Origin: Ficedula albicollis
Lineage: Eukaryota > Chordata > Aves > Passeriformes > Muscicapidae
Direction of reading: 5' to 3'
NCBI RefSeq assembly: GCF_000247815.1
Contig: NC_021684.1
Span: 11,949,162-12,013,161, forward strand
Length of the DNA: 64,000 bases
Position 1 is the stretch's first letter, and every line of letters begins with the position of its first letter. Below are positions 28,801 to 47,433 of the stretch, one piece after another. A model generated the notes under the pieces. That model ran no database searches. It saw nothing but the letters and a program-made list of their open reading frames with translations, and was not told where the DNA came from. The position numbers were made by a program, and so were the translations under genes.

Positions 28801-31800
28801 TTATCTCCTCCAGCCCAGCTTAGTGCTGGTTTCCCAGATCTCCAAGAACTGGCAACTTAGCTCTGCCTGCAGCAGCTCCAGGGAGGATTAACCCTTCCAG
28901 CAAGACTGACCCCTGCTGTCCCCTGTGGTACCCTTACACCCTCTCAGCCCTGCGAGAAGTAATGGATCACACTCATCCATTCAGGTGGTTTTTGCAACAG
29001 GACAGATCCAGCTTTGCTCAGCAGATTTGATGTTCTTACAAATGTGAAAGGGAAACTGCCTTGCCTGACCTCTTACCCGTAACTCACCCCTTATGTGGCA
29101 CACTAGGAAATGGAGATTTTTGAGGAGGATTTCAGCTCAGCCCTGACCAGGGGAGACAGTTACTGCCTGCCTTTTCCCAGCTCTATGTTCCTCATCTCCA
29201 CTCCTTGACTTACCTTCTTGGGCTACCTCTCCTTCCTGCACCAGCTCATCTCCACCTCCCCAAAGTTGCCTTACTTAGGCCTCTTCAACAGCCCAAAGCT
29301 GAACAGAAAAAAGGAAATTAAGCCCAGCTGTTCAATGAGAGGATGATCTCTTCACCCCTAGACAGGATCACTCTTCTTCCTGGACTGGGGGTGGCAGGGG
29401 AGCCCCACACTCTGCTCTAGCCCACAGAACACATCATCTCAAGTTAGACTTCTTGCACTGCCATGTCAGATGCATGTAAAGAAATGCAGAGTTCAGCTCA
29501 GTACACCCATTAGTTACACAAGAAAACACCAAACTCCATCCTCTTCTCAAACTAAAGCAAACCTGGGATAACTCAGCCAACACTAGAACACTGAGGGTTT
29601 TTTTCCCCAGTCTCATATTGACTTGGCATACACACAAGTTCACCAAGCTCAGGAGTTACATTAGCACAGAGAAAACCAGAAGGAAAGATTAAAATTTAAA
29701 AATTCCTTGTTAAACAGGAAAAGTACACCAGTATGTGGGTCCAAACTTAAATCTGATTGAAACCTGCCACATATTTGTGGCACCTTTGGCACTTCTTCAC
29801 TAAATCAAGGTGAACCCCTAGGAGCCAGATAAGGAGAAAAGGGCTCTGCCCAATGGCTCCTGAGCATTTCATCACTCTCTCCACAATACTGCTAGCTAGC
29901 GTGTAGTTCTAAATGTAATCCATCAACTCAAAGTATTAGATGTCCAGAATTTAATTAAACTCAATACAAAGCAGCAAGGAATAATACCCAGAGAACAAAG
30001 AGATAGTATCTATCTCTTCTGTTATGCTGGCAAAACAGGAACACTTTAATATTTTTGTCCCAAAATTCCAGAAAAGACATGCATATACATATTTAAAAAT
30101 ATGAAAAAAACATGACACCTTTGCAGGAATATAGTACTTATTCTGTAGGTGAAATGATATTCATTAAGCAATACTTCTGTGTTTCTTGTATGGCATTGGC
30201 AAAAGTAATGTTTCTGTATTTTTGTGTCAAAGCAGCACAGACAGGCCAATGTGTTAAAATGCCTTATGGATGGGGAAATGAGCAGTTGTCAGAGAAAGAC
30301 AGTGTTTCCCCACGGGCAGGTAGAGCGAGGATCTAGGAGGTAGAGGTGTCTGTCTGAGCAGAGAGCAGCAATACCCACAAAAGAAAGTGATGCTTCCACA
30401 CAGGACACACAGCAGCAACCCAGCAGAGCAGAGACCAAAATTCCGAGCCACCTTTGACTCTTCCAGGTGAGATATTTCTGCCCAGCACAGCTGCCAATCT
30501 CAGCTGTAGCACAGCATTAATAACTGCTAGCTGTGTCAGGGAACTCCTGGGAATCTCCATGGCACAGTGCTCCCATTGTACCTGAGATTTCCTTTTACAG
30601 TGCTGCTTGTGGAGGAGGGAACAATGAACAACACGCTCCCAGGCCCAGCCTCAGCCAGCTTCTCTGGCCACAAATCTATAAGCTGCAGCCCAGCAGTGCA
30701 GTAAAGACTCAAACCCTTCTGATGGGGATTTGAATTGCTACAGACTCACTCAGTAGCTGTGAGTCAGAGGGCAAGTGATCAGAGGAATCAGTTTACTCAG
30801 GCTACTGAGAGAGGCAAACCTGCACGGCAAGAACAGGCAGCAAATACATCACCCAGAGAGGGTACAAACTCCTCACCTTTTCCATCCAAGACAGTCTCCA
30901 ATACATAATCCTGCTACATCTAGATGTAAAATCAGTCCAAACAGATGGTTAAACCGTCAAATTAACCAGCAGAGGGAGTTATGGCAATACAACAAAACAA
31001 CGCTTAATCGACAATGCAAAAATAAAATTAATTGTTGTAGATATTAAGATATTAATTCAAGCGAGGCATCTTCCTTTTCCCTCTGCACCAATCCTTCCAA
31101 ACATACAGATAACAGCAGGACAGCCATCCTGCTGCAGTACAGGTACATGGAGAGAAGGCACCCACACAGCCACAGAGGTTGTGCACACTGCCATGAGCAC
31201 ACTTGTCAGCAAATAAAGCCCTACAAGTGCAAGTCTAGGTAATGGGAATGCAGCATCTGATTAAACTCTGTGACTCTCTCTTTACTGATCCATTTAGCAA
31301 AAGATCTTTATCACAAACAGAACATAAAAGAAGCTGATGCCACCAGAAACATGCTGTGTTTAGAAGCTCCTTACTCTGGCATCACATACCTCATCTTTCT
31401 GACCCTTCAGCCACAGCCACCCTCTTCCTCCTCACGCTCCTGGATTTATCATCCCAAAGGAATTCTCTGCGCCATGCTTAGCACAGTGGAAACCTGATCA
31501 GAGGCCTCTGGACACTGTTGTGATAGTGCTGATAAATAATTAGTGAAGGGGAGAGAGGACAAGACAGAAAATGTGAGTTTCCCACCATCCTATCTATGAA
31601 ACAACTCTCAATAGTCCATGCATAGTGCTGGTATATAATATCTATCCCCATGATCTACCCCAGAATAACTGCTGGTTTGGAGCATAAAGAGAAGCATAGC
31701 CACTGCCCTCAGGGAGGAAGAGGGGGCAGAAATCCCATTAGATGCAATTGGGAAAAGTTGGACTGAGATTGAAGGGGAGTGGTCTACAGACTATTCTAGG

Positions 31801-34638
31801 TCACACTATTCTAGTGAAACACATGGAGAAAATTATAGATGACATTTTGGTTGCTTGTTTCTGTTCCTAAGGAAGGGAAAAATATATTCTGATAGCAATT
31901 TAAAGTAACACAATTTTCATGTATTTATTTATTTCAGGTTAAATAAAAAGGACACAGATACCATGCTGGAAGCAAGCCATTGGGAAGCCTTCTGAGCCAA
32001 CACCAGCTCTGATGAGTAACCAAACCCAAAGCAATCCTGTTTGAGGCAGAGTGTCCAGGGATAAACACAGATGCCCCCACGAAAGGTATAATTGCAGGAA
32101 AATGAGGGGGAAGGATGGACAAGTGGCTCCTTGGAGGACAGGAGCAGCCTCAGGGAAATCTTGCCCCTCCAAGGATGGTGAGGAACAGGCTGAGCCAGGG
32201 TTTGGGGCTGGGTGGCTAGTGAGCTCAGCCCTGGGGGACCCCTGTCAACTGCAAGAAATGCTTCATTAAAATCACATCCCCGACCTCACATGGCAAAGCA
32301 CGGCTGCAAAATAACAGCCAGCGATCTCTGCCAGAGCTGCTGATTCACATCAAGCTGATGGGGTTTGATACATTTGCAGAATGCTTTCCCAGGTCAAAAG
32401 GCAATTGCTCATCAAAATAATTGAGCACCTCTATGACTCAACGGGTCAGATGCTTGCTGGAGATGGGCCATGAGCAGGGTCAGGTCCTCCCTGTGCCTGG
32501 CTTGGAGCTGGCAGGAGAGAACCACAAGGGACACTCCAACCCAGCTCCGTGCCCCCACGAGTGCTCTCTTCCCAGAGGGGACTGCATCTCCTGCCTTGGC
32601 ACTTCAAGTCCTAGCATGCTATGAAGGCTCCCAATTTCAGTCTGCATTGGAATGAACAGTCCTAAACCTATTCCTCCCACCAATGAAAATTCTGTTTTCA
32701 AGACAGAGGGAGGGGAAAAAAATAATTCCAGCATTCCTGATATAAAATATCAATGTAAGGATTTACACCACAAGGATTATATATAGCCATAGCTATAGTA
32801 AGTGTATCTTCCAATCTTCTTTTTCCACCTAAAATTCTGGGACAAAAAAAGCCCCAAGTGTTTCTTTCAGGTTTTTCCCTGGAAGAAGATAATTTGGAGC
32901 CTCCCAGGTTTAACAGCTGCCCACTCAACTGTTTAAATTCATTCTGCATGTACAATATTTAGAAGACAAAAAGGGTGATGTTGAATGGCAAGAAAGAAAG
33001 AAATGTAAACATGTGGTGGGGCACCACAAATCTTGCAAGATATTTTGCAGTTACTTAGCATAACAAATCAAAACACACAACAACATACCCTTCCAGGTAA
33101 AATCTGGAAGGAACACATTCATCTCCAGGTATCATCAGATGAAAGAGTATTTGCATCTGTAGCCTGTATTTTATCAGCAAAAGGACTTTAAATCAAATTC
33201 AAAAGACCTTTTACTCTGCACCATAGCAATGCAGGGGTTTAAAAATGCTGTGCTGCTTTCATGTGCTCATGTGCCCCCTGACGTTCTTTGATGCACTCAT
33301 TAGTGACAGGGCATTCTCATTTCAGAAGAGGCTTTGTCAGGGAGAAAATTTCTCCCATATGGGACTGTGCTCCTGGAAAAGCATAATCATACCCTCCATT
33401 GTTAAGAAAGCAGCAGGATTCAGTGCGCCTCACTGACAGGAGGAGACTGATGTTTCCATGGACTTTGCCCCCAAAGCCTAGAGGGAGGGCCTTTTACCCT
33501 TTTCTTCCATCCCTACCTTGTGGCAAGGAGGCCAGAGCTCTACAGCTGCTTGACCCCACGGTGACAGAGGAAAGACCCCAGCTCTCTGCTCTCAGTGCAA
33601 ACACACAGATTTGGATGGGACAGATTCCAGTCAATGTCAACAAAAGGTGATGGCTTGCACTGGAGTGTCTCCATGGTCCAGCAGCATCTCCCAGAACAGC
33701 ACATCTCAGAGGCAAGGAAGCTGCCCATCCTGCCTGCAGCCCTGTCAGTTGATGAGCCCTGGCCATGCTGCCTATCCCTCAATACCCATTCCCCCCTCCA
33801 CTATCCTCCTACCACACCACTCAGCCTGTTTTGCACTGGTTCCATATATCTGACAGAGCTTCCCTTGCCATTCTCACCCCTCCTCCAAAGAGACAATGCA
33901 AAGACACTTAAATCATGCTCAAATCCCTGTGGCAGGGGAGCGATGCAGTATTAACGAGGCAGCGCCAACGGCAGTGAGAACACTTCTATCCAGCAGTGCC
34001 ATCAAAAACAGCATGAGGCTTTCCCTGAACGCTGAAAGCAATCCATTTACTTGAAGGACCCAGCCTGTCCCTGTGGCTTTGTGGAGGAGAAGCTTTTGCA
34101 TACCTTGTGATTCCAAAGTCTGGCACAGACATGGGGTTGTTCATTGCTAAGCCCCTGGGGAATCAAACTCTTGACACCACAGGATTGCGGCACATTTAAA
34201 CCAATCTGATATCTTGTACTGTGCCATCTGAATTACAACACTGCCTTCCAGGGTGAGCAAACACTTCTTCCACACCTTCCACTGTATCTTCTCCACTCCT
34301 CTAACCGATATGATTTACCAGTAGCTTGGGACCAACCTTACTGCACTGCAATAAGAAAATAATCTCTTACTTGCAATCTACTACTAACCTTCAAAATCCC
34401 TTGAAATAAGCCACAGAGATATCTGATAGCAGTAACCATTTTTAGTAAATCAAACAGGCACAAGACTTTTCCAGGCAATATCATTTTTAGCAGCCACCTG
34501 TGTTTTGGATTTTTGGGAGGGCTGGAGTTGTTTCACATGACTACTCAGCCATGCCATCTTTAAGCCATTTGGAGATATTTGTGTTCAAAGCAGCAAAGTA
34601 CAAAATAAGCTCTGATTAACACAGTAAATGTTGGATGT
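22888..34638. other. Non-coding block, no gene recognised
   Basis: No gene, RNA gene or known repeat was recognised in nearly 12 kb. The longest open frame outside the poly(G) tract, 199 codons at 28292-28891 (plus), lies here. Its translation has no recognisable domain or motif, and about one frame of that length is expected by chance in a window this size. At 26700-26830 the DNA is very AT-rich and holds the inverted repeat listed at 26788-26818. Confidence 0.65.
26788..26818. repeat. AT-rich inverted repeat around AATTGCATCATT
   Basis: GGGAAAAATAAT (26788-26799) is repeated in inverted form by ATTATTTTTTCCC (26806-26818), with one extra T and a 6-base spacer TGCATC. The centre reads AATTGCATCATT, which resembles octamer or bZIP half-sites. 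Whether it binds anything is unknown. It lies in about 130 bp of A/T-rich sequence that could be a conserved non-coding element or a matrix-attachment type stretch; sequence alone does not decide. Confidence 0.6.
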
Positions 34639-34706
34639 GAGGAGCAGGGAGTTGGACTTGATGATCCTTATGGGTCCCTTCCAATTTGAGATATTCTATG
34701 ATTCTG
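34639..34706 (+). mobile_element. CR1 LINE, 3' tail fragment
   Basis: About 68 bp match the extreme 3' end of an avian CR1 in sense orientation: GAGTTGGACTTGATGATCC..., then GGGTCCCTTCCAATTTGAGA, closing with ATTCTATGATTCTG. The closing motif is the start of the 3' microsatellite that CR1 uses as its tail. Upstream sequence does not resemble CR1, so the copy is extremely 5'-truncated and carries no coding sequence. Confidence 0.88.
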
Positions 34707-37700
34707 GTGCCTCGAGTACTCCAGCTGCAAAGTGACAGAGAAAAATGGGAATGTATTTCCATCTGTGGGGGAGGAAGCACTTCAGAGTGAGGAACCCATG
34801 CATTTACAAAACTGCCCATGGAGCAATTCAGCTCAGAGATACACAGCCCAAAGGTCAGAGAATTTAGGTTTCAATCTCTCCCCAACAGTTAGCATGACTG
34901 GAAGTCACCACCAGCTTTACCTGCAACAGAGAAACAACTTTTTCTATCCATGAAAGGTGTACATGGCAGGACACTGCACAGTTTTAAAGGTCAGACTGAA
35001 AGGCCATCAGGTAGGTGGACAGACAGATCAAGGTTTTCTTTGCTCTGAGGGAAAAGCACCAGGCATCACCTTCATCCATAAGCATGGTTTTGCCACAAGG
35101 AGCATCTGGATGCATTACATTGCTCAAATGCACACCAGAGACAGAGCACATGTGCATGACAGACCTTAAGTACCTTTCCAGGAAAGTTCAGTTTGCCAAA
35201 TGTATCTTAGAGAGGCTGGAAGCTTCACCTGAAAACTTTCCACAAGTGCTGGCTTACATGTTCCTTAGGTTTAGCTGTAACCAGATTTTCACTGTATGTT
35301 CATTTCTTTCCTAAAACTCTTCTTGCAGACAACAATACAAGTATGTGAACCTGAGAAAAATGCCAAATAGTCCACAACACTTCTGTTTTCAGTTTAATCC
35401 CACAAGCATCCACACCCCAAATCTGAGTTGACCATAGCACAGAAAAAAAACATACTATACCACCCATGCCACCATTCACAGTTTGTATCTGCAGACTAAA
35501 GAAGCCACAGAGAAAAGAAGACTGTAATTAACTAATGGGATTAATTCTGAGACAGTGCATTCTGTTTAGCAGAAATAAGCAGAGGGGAACAACCAAGGGA
35601 TTACTGGCTAAAAGCTAGCAAAGCCCATTTGCAACAGACAATTTCACCCATCAAAGGCACATATAAATCAATGAATTGTTGATCCATCACCTCAGTTTTC
35701 CTGATTACTTCTTACAATGCTTCAAAGCGCCCTCGGAACTAGAACTCCCACTCTGAGTTCCCCAGAGATCATCTGCTGCTCAAAGCAATCAGATCCACAG
35801 AGGACTTGGAGTTTGTCTGCTTTGTTTTTAATGATGTACATCACTGTTTATATAAATTATAAACCAGTTTCACCATTATCAATCATAACAGCGACTTATT
35901 CAGTCCAGCAAAGAAACATCAGGCTCTTTTGTTTGGTTTTGCTACACTTGAAGGAAAAAGCCACTGAAGTGTTCTCAAGAAGCACTTGGCAGAGAGAGAG
36001 ATAAATTAAACTGTAAATAGAAATGGAAATGCAAAAGCAGAGTCATCAGTCACTGCAGCTTGTACAGAAGTTTATCAGTCAGTCCCAAGTTGGGAGAAGC
36101 CAGCAACTAAATTTAGCAAATTTTTCAGCCAATGGCAAAGGTGTCAGGCAAAATCGCAGGGGAAGGGGGCACCTCATGAGCAATCTCACTCGTTCCTGTC
36201 ACCAGAGCACTTCTGCAGGAAAAATTCTGAAGTTAAAAAAAGAATAAATACACAAGAAGGAGAAGCCAAACCAGCAAAAAAAAGCAGACATCCCAACTTG
36301 AATTGCACTACCCAAGGCTTCCAGATTAACTGGTTTCCACTTACTTGTTGCCATGCCCTTCTAGAAAGGTAGGGGAGATTATTCCACTCCTCAGCTCAAA
36401 TCCTGCCTGTGAAATTGAGGCCCCTGTGAACAGCACTGTCTCACTCACCACCACAACAGGACTGGAATTATTTCAAGAGGGTAATAAAAACTTCATTCTT
36501 TGCTGCCAGCTGGACAGCCAGCAGCTCAGACCGCTGCAGGTTTTTCATGCTGCCTTGATACTCACCCACTGTGGGACTCAAAAGCTTCTCAAAGCATCAT
36601 GCAGAGGGGTCAAGCCCGCAGTCCTCTACCAGTAAAACACAAAATACACCTGCTGCCCATCTATTCCTTCCAGCAGTTCAGTAAGTGATGGCTCTCTTTG
36701 CCCAGGCCATGCCATCAATCCCTCATCACTTGGGGTCTGTCTGCATGAATCAAGCACCAGCATCATACTCACACACAAACTGACCCACGTGACTTTGGCT
36801 TCCTCTGCAGAAGCACAAGCACTTCTCTAAAGCTTTCCCTGGACTCTGTCATTCTGGGAAGCTTCAGTAATACCTAGCAATCCTCTTTAATTCATGTTCT
36901 GCAACTAAACCCAGCACCACTCTCTGCAACTCACCCACTGCCAAGCCCCCCTCCAGAACCAGTTGCATGTGCAAGTCCCTACAGAGCAGCTCTTGCACCC
37001 TTCCTGCATTTTATAGAAGGTGCCAAATACTTGAGAATACCCAACTGTGAATTATATTATATTTATGATAACATTACCAAGCTTGAAAGATTCTCTGTGT
37101 CACATTCTTGATTTACAGAATCAGATTGGTTTTCTAAAGGTGAACCAAGACCTGAGCTCATTCCTAAGCTTTATTGAACATTCCCTGGAAGGCCAAAGAA
37201 CTCGTAGCCATGAGGTGAAGTACTGGGCAAAAATAAAGAGAGGAGAAGCCATGAAATACAGCTCCCTGGAGCTCAATTACTTCTGACTCATCCTCTCAAA
37301 TGAGTTCTTTGCCTCCATAAATCAGAGAGAACAGAAACAGTTGCACTGCTGAGAGAGGATAATTACTCTTGCACTGTGTGAAGGGAAAACACACATGCTA
37401 ATAATGCCAGCCCATGCGTCTGTGCTGGTGTGGACAGGGAAGAAAACATGTTTTTAAACACAGAGGCCCAGTGCAGCCTGTATGACAGCACAGTCCCATC
37501 TACACACTCTGAGCTCAGGAGAGCCATGGTACCCTCTCCAGCCTGCAAGCCAAGAGCCTCAGGATGACACAGAGCACAGGGACCTCCACAAGAGCAAGGT
37601 GGCTCAAACCTCATTTACATTCATCAGGGTTCATCCTGCTCACTTTCACCTGCCAGCACCGGGAGGGACTTCACTTTGGCTGTTCATCAGAGAATTAGTA

Positions 37701-39468
37701 GAGCATCCTGAAAAAAGGGCACAATTTCAGATGTCATGCATTTTTCCCAGAGCTTTTCTTTCAAAGCAGAGAATTAGCAAAACCCAGGATATTTGTGACC
37801 TTTTCTAACATATGTTGATTTTCATTTAGGAAACACTGCTGGTCCACAAGCAGCAGCACGCACACACGGTGGTGCAAATGCCCTATGGAGCATGTAAGAG
37901 GACATTGTTAAATATCTTCCTTTGCAGTATCCCATACACATCACCAGGCCAGTGGGTAATTATAAGCTATTGCAAATCTTATTTTCCATGACTCTTTTGT
38001 CTTGGATTTATTAATTCTCTGATTTAGAGAGAATTTGTTGAGCCTATAATTATCAGCTTATTTTCCCCATTATATTTTTTCATTACAACAATTCAGAAAA
38101 AGCCAATAGCAGACAAATCTTTAAATAATTTTTTAAAAATTCCTAGTTTACAAATTTGGCCTGACAAAGAAAGTTATATTGTGGTTTTTCTCAGAGAGCA
38201 GAAGTCAAACTTACTTTGGGAGTATTGTGACTACAGGGCTCCCACCGGCTACTCCTTGAAAAACTCTTTTTGCCTGGCCAAGGCTAAAGTTTTTGGCTTG
38301 CAGTTAACAACAGGACCTTGTGGGAGCTAATAAATGAGAGAGTGGAGAGTAACATGTGCATTTCTAACAGACACTAATACCTAAAATGCTAGAAAAACAG
38401 AGGCAAACAATCAACAAAAAGTGGTAGATTACAGTCTAAATGAAGGTTACGCGTTGAAAAGCAATCTGGGATCTAAAAAAGGGCTGAAGTTTTGAAAAAG
38501 TGTCAGAAAAGCACAGGTCAAGTCCTCTTGCTCACCCTTTCTCACATCACCAAAGTAATTCCAAGGGAGAGAAAGTTCACAGCAGCCAGGGGAAAGTCCA
38601 AAGAGCTGAAGCCCAATGGGAGAGCAGTTGTAGTCTCAGCCTTATACAAAGCCAGATGCACTGAACATCCATTCAGCCTAATGTTTAGGTGAGCAGACAA
38701 ACTCTGCTCATTAAAATACTCATTCTCTAGGCTGCCATATGTCCTTAGAACATACAAGAATCAATGCGAATATCTCTACCACACCCAAACACTAACAAAA
38801 TACCAGGTAGGATGTTCTAAATAAGACCTGGCATCTACCTGGTGAGTTTTGAACCAACTCAACTCTACTTGACCCTCACTGTCAAGAACTCACTCCATGT
38901 AGAGAGAGCAGACCTGTACCTGAGGGAGCAGCAGCCAAAATAGCGTGCATGGGGTGTAGCCCAGTAATGAAAATCCACAGTAGCAACCTCAGATAATTTG
39001 TGAAATGCAGACAATTCTACTAGAAATAAAAGGGACTTAGGGGGGAAAAAAAAAAAAAAAACAAAAAAAAGCCTGACATGGTCCACAGCCCAAGTACTGG
39101 CAGTCATTCAGATCCCAGAAACATTTTATTCTGACAAGGTAACACTTGCCCTGAGCAAGGAGAAAGATCTCAGCTTGATGCAGCAACCACTGAGATCTTC
39201 AAGATATCTGTCCAGATTGAAAATTTAATTTGAAGGTTGTTCCCCCCTTTCAGAGCTTCCTTTTAACTTTTTTTCTTTTTATTAACAGAGATAAAACCCA
39301 GATACTGTGCTTGGAAGTGTATCTCATCTGCTTTGCTTCTCCAGTTTAAGCATGCCATGGCACAGAGCAGTGGCAAGAAGCAAAGCCAGTGAAGTCCACT
39401 CCCTCCCAGCCCCACTCTGAATAGATTTCAACAAGGTATTAACTCCCACAAGGAATTAACTCCCACAG
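34707..39468. other. Non-coding block, no gene recognised
   Basis: No gene or known repeat recognised; open frames reach 108 codons at most. Positions 37970-38160 are strongly AT-rich with ATTAATT and TTAAATAATTTTTTAAAAATT stretches. A poly(A)-like run at 39046-39070 (16 A, C, 8 A) follows GGGGGG, but I see no upstream retrocopied gene or SINE body that it could terminate. Short AACTCCCACA repeats at about 39441-39468 lead into the minisatellite that follows. Confidence 0.6.
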
Positions 39469-39707
39469 CAAGGCACCCAGGTCTCCCAGGGAATGCTTCT
39501 CCCAGGACCTATGTGCTCCATTGGGCTGAAGTTCCAGTCTCAAACCACTGGGTCTGCAAGGCACCCAGGTCTCCCAAGGAATGCTTCTCCCAGGACCTAC
39601 GTGCTCCATTGGGCTGAAGTTCCAGTCTCAAAGCACCCAGGTCTCCCAGGGAATGCTTCTCCCAGGACCTATGTGCTCCATTGGGCTGAAGTTCCAGTCT
39701 CAAACCA
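39469..39707. repeat. Three-copy minisatellite, ~72-88 bp period
   Basis: A 79-bp unit beginning CAAGGCACCCAGGTCTCCCA appears at 39469-39547, from 39557 in a shorter form, and at 39629-39707. The start-to-start distances are 88 and 72 bp. Copies 1 and 3 differ at one position, near the start of the unit. Copy 2 has two further differences, including a CpG at ACGT where the others read ATGT. All three copies are open on both strands, giving repeated peptides such as SIGLKFQSQ, but with unequal periods the frame match looks accidental. Confidence 0.95.
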
Positions 39708-40329
39708 AGCCAAAGGAATGGCACATGTTGCCAAATGGCACCTGTGCCACAGCAGCCAGCCAGCCATGGGCTGAACAGCAGCACTGCAATGTCAGTACAC
39801 ACCAGCCAGGGAACAGCATGAATTGCCACCCTACTGTGGGACACAGAAATCAAATCACTTTGTCTCCAGTCATGCACTCACCATTTCCTCTCCCAGGATA
39901 CTTTTCTGCCAATCCACCACTCAATTAACCTTTCATTAAAGGCTTCCTAGACATTTACAAAAAGGTGCCACAGCACCTTAGCACAGCATTAGAACTTTAT
40001 TTCACATGCTCTGCTACAACTACACTCCCCTCCTTGGAAGCAAAACTTGCAATCTTGCCCTCCACCTGATGGAGATGAGCCATCAGAAATCACTCCCTAT
40101 TTACTTTCACCATCTCTGATGGTTTTTACAGACTGCTGCCATATTTCACCTTAGCCATTCTCTTTCAATAGTCTAAGGAACTTTGGTTTCCTTAAAAATT
40201 CTGATTAGAAAAACAACCCAATACCTCTGATTTGACCCTGCTCTGAGTCTCTTCCCAATTCTCTTGGTTTGTTCCAGAGCCAGGAGATAAAGAGGAGGAG
40301 GCAGTGAAAACACAAGCTTACACAGCTGC
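39708..40329. other. Non-coding, nothing recognised
   Basis: About 620 bp with no recognisable gene, RNA or repeat. It separates the minisatellite from the putative ancient LINE remnant. That remnant's left boundary is uncertain and could fall inside this interval. Confidence 0.5.
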
Positions 40330-40990
40330 AGCATGTTTTCTTCCCACTGCCTTTGCTAATAACTTCTAATGTTCAATTTGGTTTTGATCACTGCTGAACT
40401 CTGAGCCAATTCTACCACCAAGCTCTACATTATAACCCAGAACCTCAAGCCCCCAGAGCCTGTTGGCATCTCACAGCTCATTGCCTTACGTACATGCAGA
40501 ATTACTTTTATGTGCATCACTTCACATGTTCCTACCCTGAAATTCATCTGTCACTTTAGCATCCCTTCATTCTGTTTCAGAATATCCTTCTGCACATCCT
40601 TGTCCTTTGCCAGTCTTTACCAGCCCAAATAGCTTGCTGTGCTGCTAAAACTCATTTCATTTATTTTTTGTTCCTTTTTCAAGTCTCTGATTCATATTTG
40701 AAAGATACGAGGTCTCAGCGTGAGACCTTTCAGTACTCTGTTGACTTCTCTTCATCTGGAAAATGCATTATTTACTTGCACTGTCTGTTCATCTTCTTTT
40801 AACCAACTATTCTTCTAAAACTCTCTCTTTTCAACTTCTGCTTCATTTTCTTAAACATCTTCTGCGAGGAACCTTGATTAATGTCTTGGAAAAATCCAAG
40901 CACACTTTACCAGCAGAGCACTCTGCTCCACATCCTTCAAAGCAGCATTTTGTCCTTTCCTCCTCCATGTGTGTTTGCAGCTGCTTTTGC
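40330..40990 (-). mobile_element. Probable ancient CR1/L3-type LINE remnant, antisense
   Basis: Read on the plus strand, the order of short motifs follows the antisense strand of the reverse-transcriptase half of old amniote CR1/L3 elements. These are GTTTTGATCACTGCTGAACT (about 40383), CTGAAATTCATCTGTCACTT (about 40539), ATATCCTTCTGCACATCCTT (about 40583), ACTCATTTCATTT and ACCTTTCAGTACTCTGTTGA (about 40725), ACCAACTATTCTT, then GAGGAACCTTGATTAATGTC with GAAAAATCCAAGCACAC (about 40866-40906). In intact relatives these positions encode the conserved RT segment that includes the region upstream of the catalytic YxDD. Every frame is now broken, so this is a fossil. The family call is from remembered consensus patterns, not from an alignment, and both boundaries are approximate. 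Confidence 0.55.
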
Positions 40991-46799
<5,809 letters not shown>

Positions 46800-46804
46800 C
46801 GGGG

Positions 46805-47433
46805 ACTGCCAAGCTTCAGCAGTTTGGAAGAGGTTGGGATGTTACAAAACTGCCGGGACTCTCTCCCAAAAGAGAGATTCTAAGGCCAGAGTCAAGCCAA
46901 TTTCCTGATAAAACACGTATTTGCAAGACATACATAACTGCCCCTTGAACTCTCCACAGCATGGTTCCCCTTTCCAGGTCTTCTACATCTTCTCAGGGTA
47001 GGCCATCAGATCCTCTCCAGCCCCACTGAGGCCCAAGGCATTAATTCAGGCCAGGTTTTCTACAGCACAGTGACACCTGCAGCACAGACATGTCTAGAGG
47101 ATCCAACCATCCCAGTTAGCCTCTTGACTAACCTGCAAATGCTTTACAGAAGCTTTAATGACTTGAGACAAAACCAGAGCATTGCAATGCTTTTCCAGCT
47201 TAAGGTCTTGAACTTTGCCTTCACTGCAGCCCCCATAAGCCTCAGAGGAACCCATTCCTGATGAGCTCATTGGGAAGACAGAGGTACAAAGCACCCCAGC
47301 AGCAGTGGAGATACAGAGCTTGGAATGCAGTGAAGGAGCATGTTTCATTGAGAAGAAACAGGACTTTGGCAGGGAGAAGTTTTGTAAGCTTCTTCTGGCC
47401 TCTCCCCTCTCCCACAGCCCTACTCAGTGCAAT
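46805..47433. other. Non-coding, nothing recognised
   Basis: About 630 bp between the poly(G) run and the tandem duplication. A 63-codon plus-strand frame and an 84-codon minus-strand frame overlap here, and neither resembles a known protein. Because the adjacent poly(G) may hide a misjoin, continuity of this sequence with what lies left of 46364 is uncertain. Confidence 0.5.

Noticed and set aside
28292..28891. 199-codon open frame, plus strand, longest outside poly(G)
   Set aside because: No domain, signal peptide, splice or promoter context; a frame this long is expected about once by chance in 64 kb.
39046..39070. Poly(A) run as the tail of a retrocopied gene or SINE
   Set aside because: No recognisable retrocopy body upstream and no flanking target duplication seen; likewise for the A runs at 57978 and 59318.
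39493..39928. Repeat-containing peptides (SIGLKFQSQ repeats) as a repeat protein
   Set aside because: They come from the minisatellite; the periods of 88 and 72 bp are not both multiples of three, so no single frame encodes the repeat throughout.
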